This document shows positions 7,047 through 10,640 of a stretch of DNA of 10,640 nucleotides, piece after piece. The stretch comes from an uncultured Chloroflexota bacterium (lineage in GTDB: Bacteria; Chloroflexota; Dehalococcoidia; UBA2979): the NCBI GenBank assembly GCA_902827055.1, contig CADEHD010000048.1, positions 1 to 10,640 on the forward strand, read 5' to 3'. Position 1 is the stretch's first letter. Each line of letters begins with the position of its first letter. A model generated the notes under the pieces. It worked only from the letters and a program-made list of their open reading frames with translations. It searched no databases and was not told the DNA's origin. Made by a program: the position numbers and the translations under genes.

Positions 7047-7961
7047 TCAGCGGGGCGTCTCGGACGGCGGCGGCACGAGGTAGCTCGCCCCATCCGGCAG
7101 CAGCCGCGACCGCGGCTCGCACCCGCCCGAGATCCCCACCAGACCGACGTCGCCGATCAGCAACTCCACCGCGCCGAGGCAGTCTCCCCGTGCAACATCC
7201 GCCGGCCCGACGGTGAACGCGACCACCGCCGCGAGCCGCGCACCCGGGATCGAGGGTCGGTCGTGCACCGCCACCTGCCGCGGGCTCCAGCTGATCACCT
7301 GGGATAGCAACTCGAGGGGCAGCGGCTCGCCCTCGCGGAAGTAGGAGCCCTCAGTCCCGCCCGTGAAGAAGTACCGGCCGGGCGTCCCCACCGCCTCCCC
7401 CTCGCGGCAGACCGGCGGCCGCCCCGTCACGAACATGAATGCGACACACGGCGCGTCGGCGTAATCAACAGCCCCCTCCAGGGCCCTCCCGTCGCCCCTG
7501 ATCACGGCATCGAGCACGCGGTCGACCACCGGGTCCCCCGAGCGCCGCTCGTCGGGCCAGACCGGGATTCCGGGCGCGATCGGCACGAGCAGGGGTGGCG
7601 TCGGCGTGGGCACGGGCGTAGGTGTCGATGGAGGCCCCTTCGTCGGTGGTGTCGCGGGGACCTGCACCGGCGTACCGAAAGGCGTCGGCACGCCCGGTGG
7701 CGGCGCCGGAGGCGGCGTGCCGGCCCGCGTGGTGGTCGGCGCTTCCGCTCCCGCGCCCGCCGCGGCGGACCTCGGCTGCCCCGGTGTACCGGTTCCGCTA
7801 CTCGTCGCGGGGGCGCGCGGCTCATGGGGAGTCGCGGTCGCCCCCACTGTCGCCGGGCTCACGCCCGGGGTTGTCGACGGACCGACGCCCTCGTTGCCAG
7901 CGCACCCGTGCATGATGAGCGCACACACGAGGAGCGCCGCGACGCCGAGGCGCCCGCCCAC
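7047..7961 (-). CDS. Probable secreted lipoprotein with Pro/Thr-rich linker and four-Cys C-terminal domain, function unknown
   Basis: I do not recognise the function. The 304-residue product starts at GTG 7961 with a short basic n-region (R4), a hydrophobic stretch VAALLVCALIM and then HGC, so C20 could be a lipidated cysteine. The lipobox (M-H-G-C) is imperfect. Residues about 21-135 are a low-complexity Pro/Thr/Ala/Ser/Gly linker, ending in alternating Thr-Pro (PSTPTPVPTPTPP, 111-123), typical of a surface spacer. The C-terminal part (about 136-304) looks globular, with DPVVDRVLDAVIRGDGRALE and four cysteines (C172, C185, C261, C281) that could form two disulfides outside the cell. Threonine-proline linkers of this kind are common in Chloroflexota exported proteins, to my recollection. 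It starts only 5 bp after valS, so it is probably co-transcribed with it. The ribosome-binding site is weak (GAGG 13 nt upstream). Confidence 0.78.
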   Translation of the reverse strand: MGGRLGVAALLVCALIMHGCAGNEGVGPSTTPGVSPATVGATATPHEPRAPATSSGTGTPGQPRSAAAGAGAEAPTTTRAGTPPPAPPPGVPTPFGTPVQVPATPPTKGPPSTPTPVPTPTPPLLVPIAPGIPVWPDERRSGDPVVDRVLDAVIRGDGRALEGAVDYADAPCVAFMFVTGRPPVCREGEAVGTPGRYFFTGGTEGSYFREGEPLPLELLSQVISWSPRQVAVHDRPSIPGARLAAVVAFTVGPADVARGDCLGAVELLIGDVGLVGISGGCEPRSRLLPDGASYLVPPPSETPR

Positions 7962-7966
7962 GGCCG

Positions 7967-10624
<2,658 letters not shown>

Positions 10625-10640
10625 CTCGCCAGTACCAGTC

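Noticed and set aside
7042..7055. Perfect CCCCG-CTGA-CGGGG hairpin at the stop codon of the lipoprotein gene
   Set aside because: Only 5 bp of stem, no T-run follows on the minus strand, and short GC palindromes are expected by chance here; not enough for a terminator call.
7600..7830. Repeat-like GC-rich tract in the lipoprotein gene
   Set aside because: It is codon-level repetition encoding the Pro/Thr/Ala linker, not a separate DNA repeat or CRISPR array; no regular spacing.

Overview
The window is a GC-rich bacterial chromosome segment in which every convincing gene lies on the minus strand. Read in the direction of transcription (right to left) it holds valS (valyl-tRNA synthetase), a probable secreted lipoprotein of unknown function, and then nuoA-B-C-D-H-I-J-K-L of respiratory complex I. 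nuoL runs off the left edge. valS reaches almost to the right edge, and its true start may lie just outside.

Layout. valS (7967-10624) is followed after 5 bp by a GTG-started gene (7047-7961). Its product has a lipoprotein-like signal peptide, a roughly 100-residue Pro/Thr/Ala linker and a four-cysteine C-terminal domain that I do not recognise. A 165-bp gap follows, containing a well-formed sigma70-type promoter (TTGACA, 17 bp, TAGCGT) pointing into nuoA. The nuo genes are very tightly packed: most junctions are 4-bp stop/start overlaps, a direct abutment or a 10-bp overlap, and only nuoI-nuoJ and nuoK-nuoL have short gaps. This implies one translationally coupled operon. No stretch over 300 bases lacks a gene.

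How the genes work together. NuoB, C, D and I form the quinone-reducing connecting module (NuoB carries the N2 cluster ligands, NuoI two 4Fe-4S motifs, NuoD the quinone-site His and Tyr). NuoA, H, J, K and L are membrane subunits carrying the proton path. nuoE, nuoF and nuoG, which encode the NADH-oxidising module and in many bacteria sit between nuoD and nuoH, are absent here: nuoD and nuoH overlap by ATGA. The gene order therefore matches the 11-subunit, EFG-less complex I, whose electron donor is not evident from sequence. nuoM and nuoN would be expected beyond the left edge.

Organism. The A-B-C-D-H-I-J-K-L order without EFG, together with a Thr-Pro-rich-linker lipoprotein, suggests Chloroflexota, perhaps a GC-rich relative of Dehalococcoidia. 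This is an inference; no rRNA or other phylogenetic marker settles it. The region is essentially housekeeping. I see no mobile element, CRISPR array, tRNA or rRNA, and no clearly novel system. The points most worth checking are the missing NADH module, a Glu-to-Val change at a normally acidic position of NuoH, an extra N-terminal membrane segment in NuoJ, unusual residues in the ValRS DHAGIATQ motif, and the unassigned lipoprotein.
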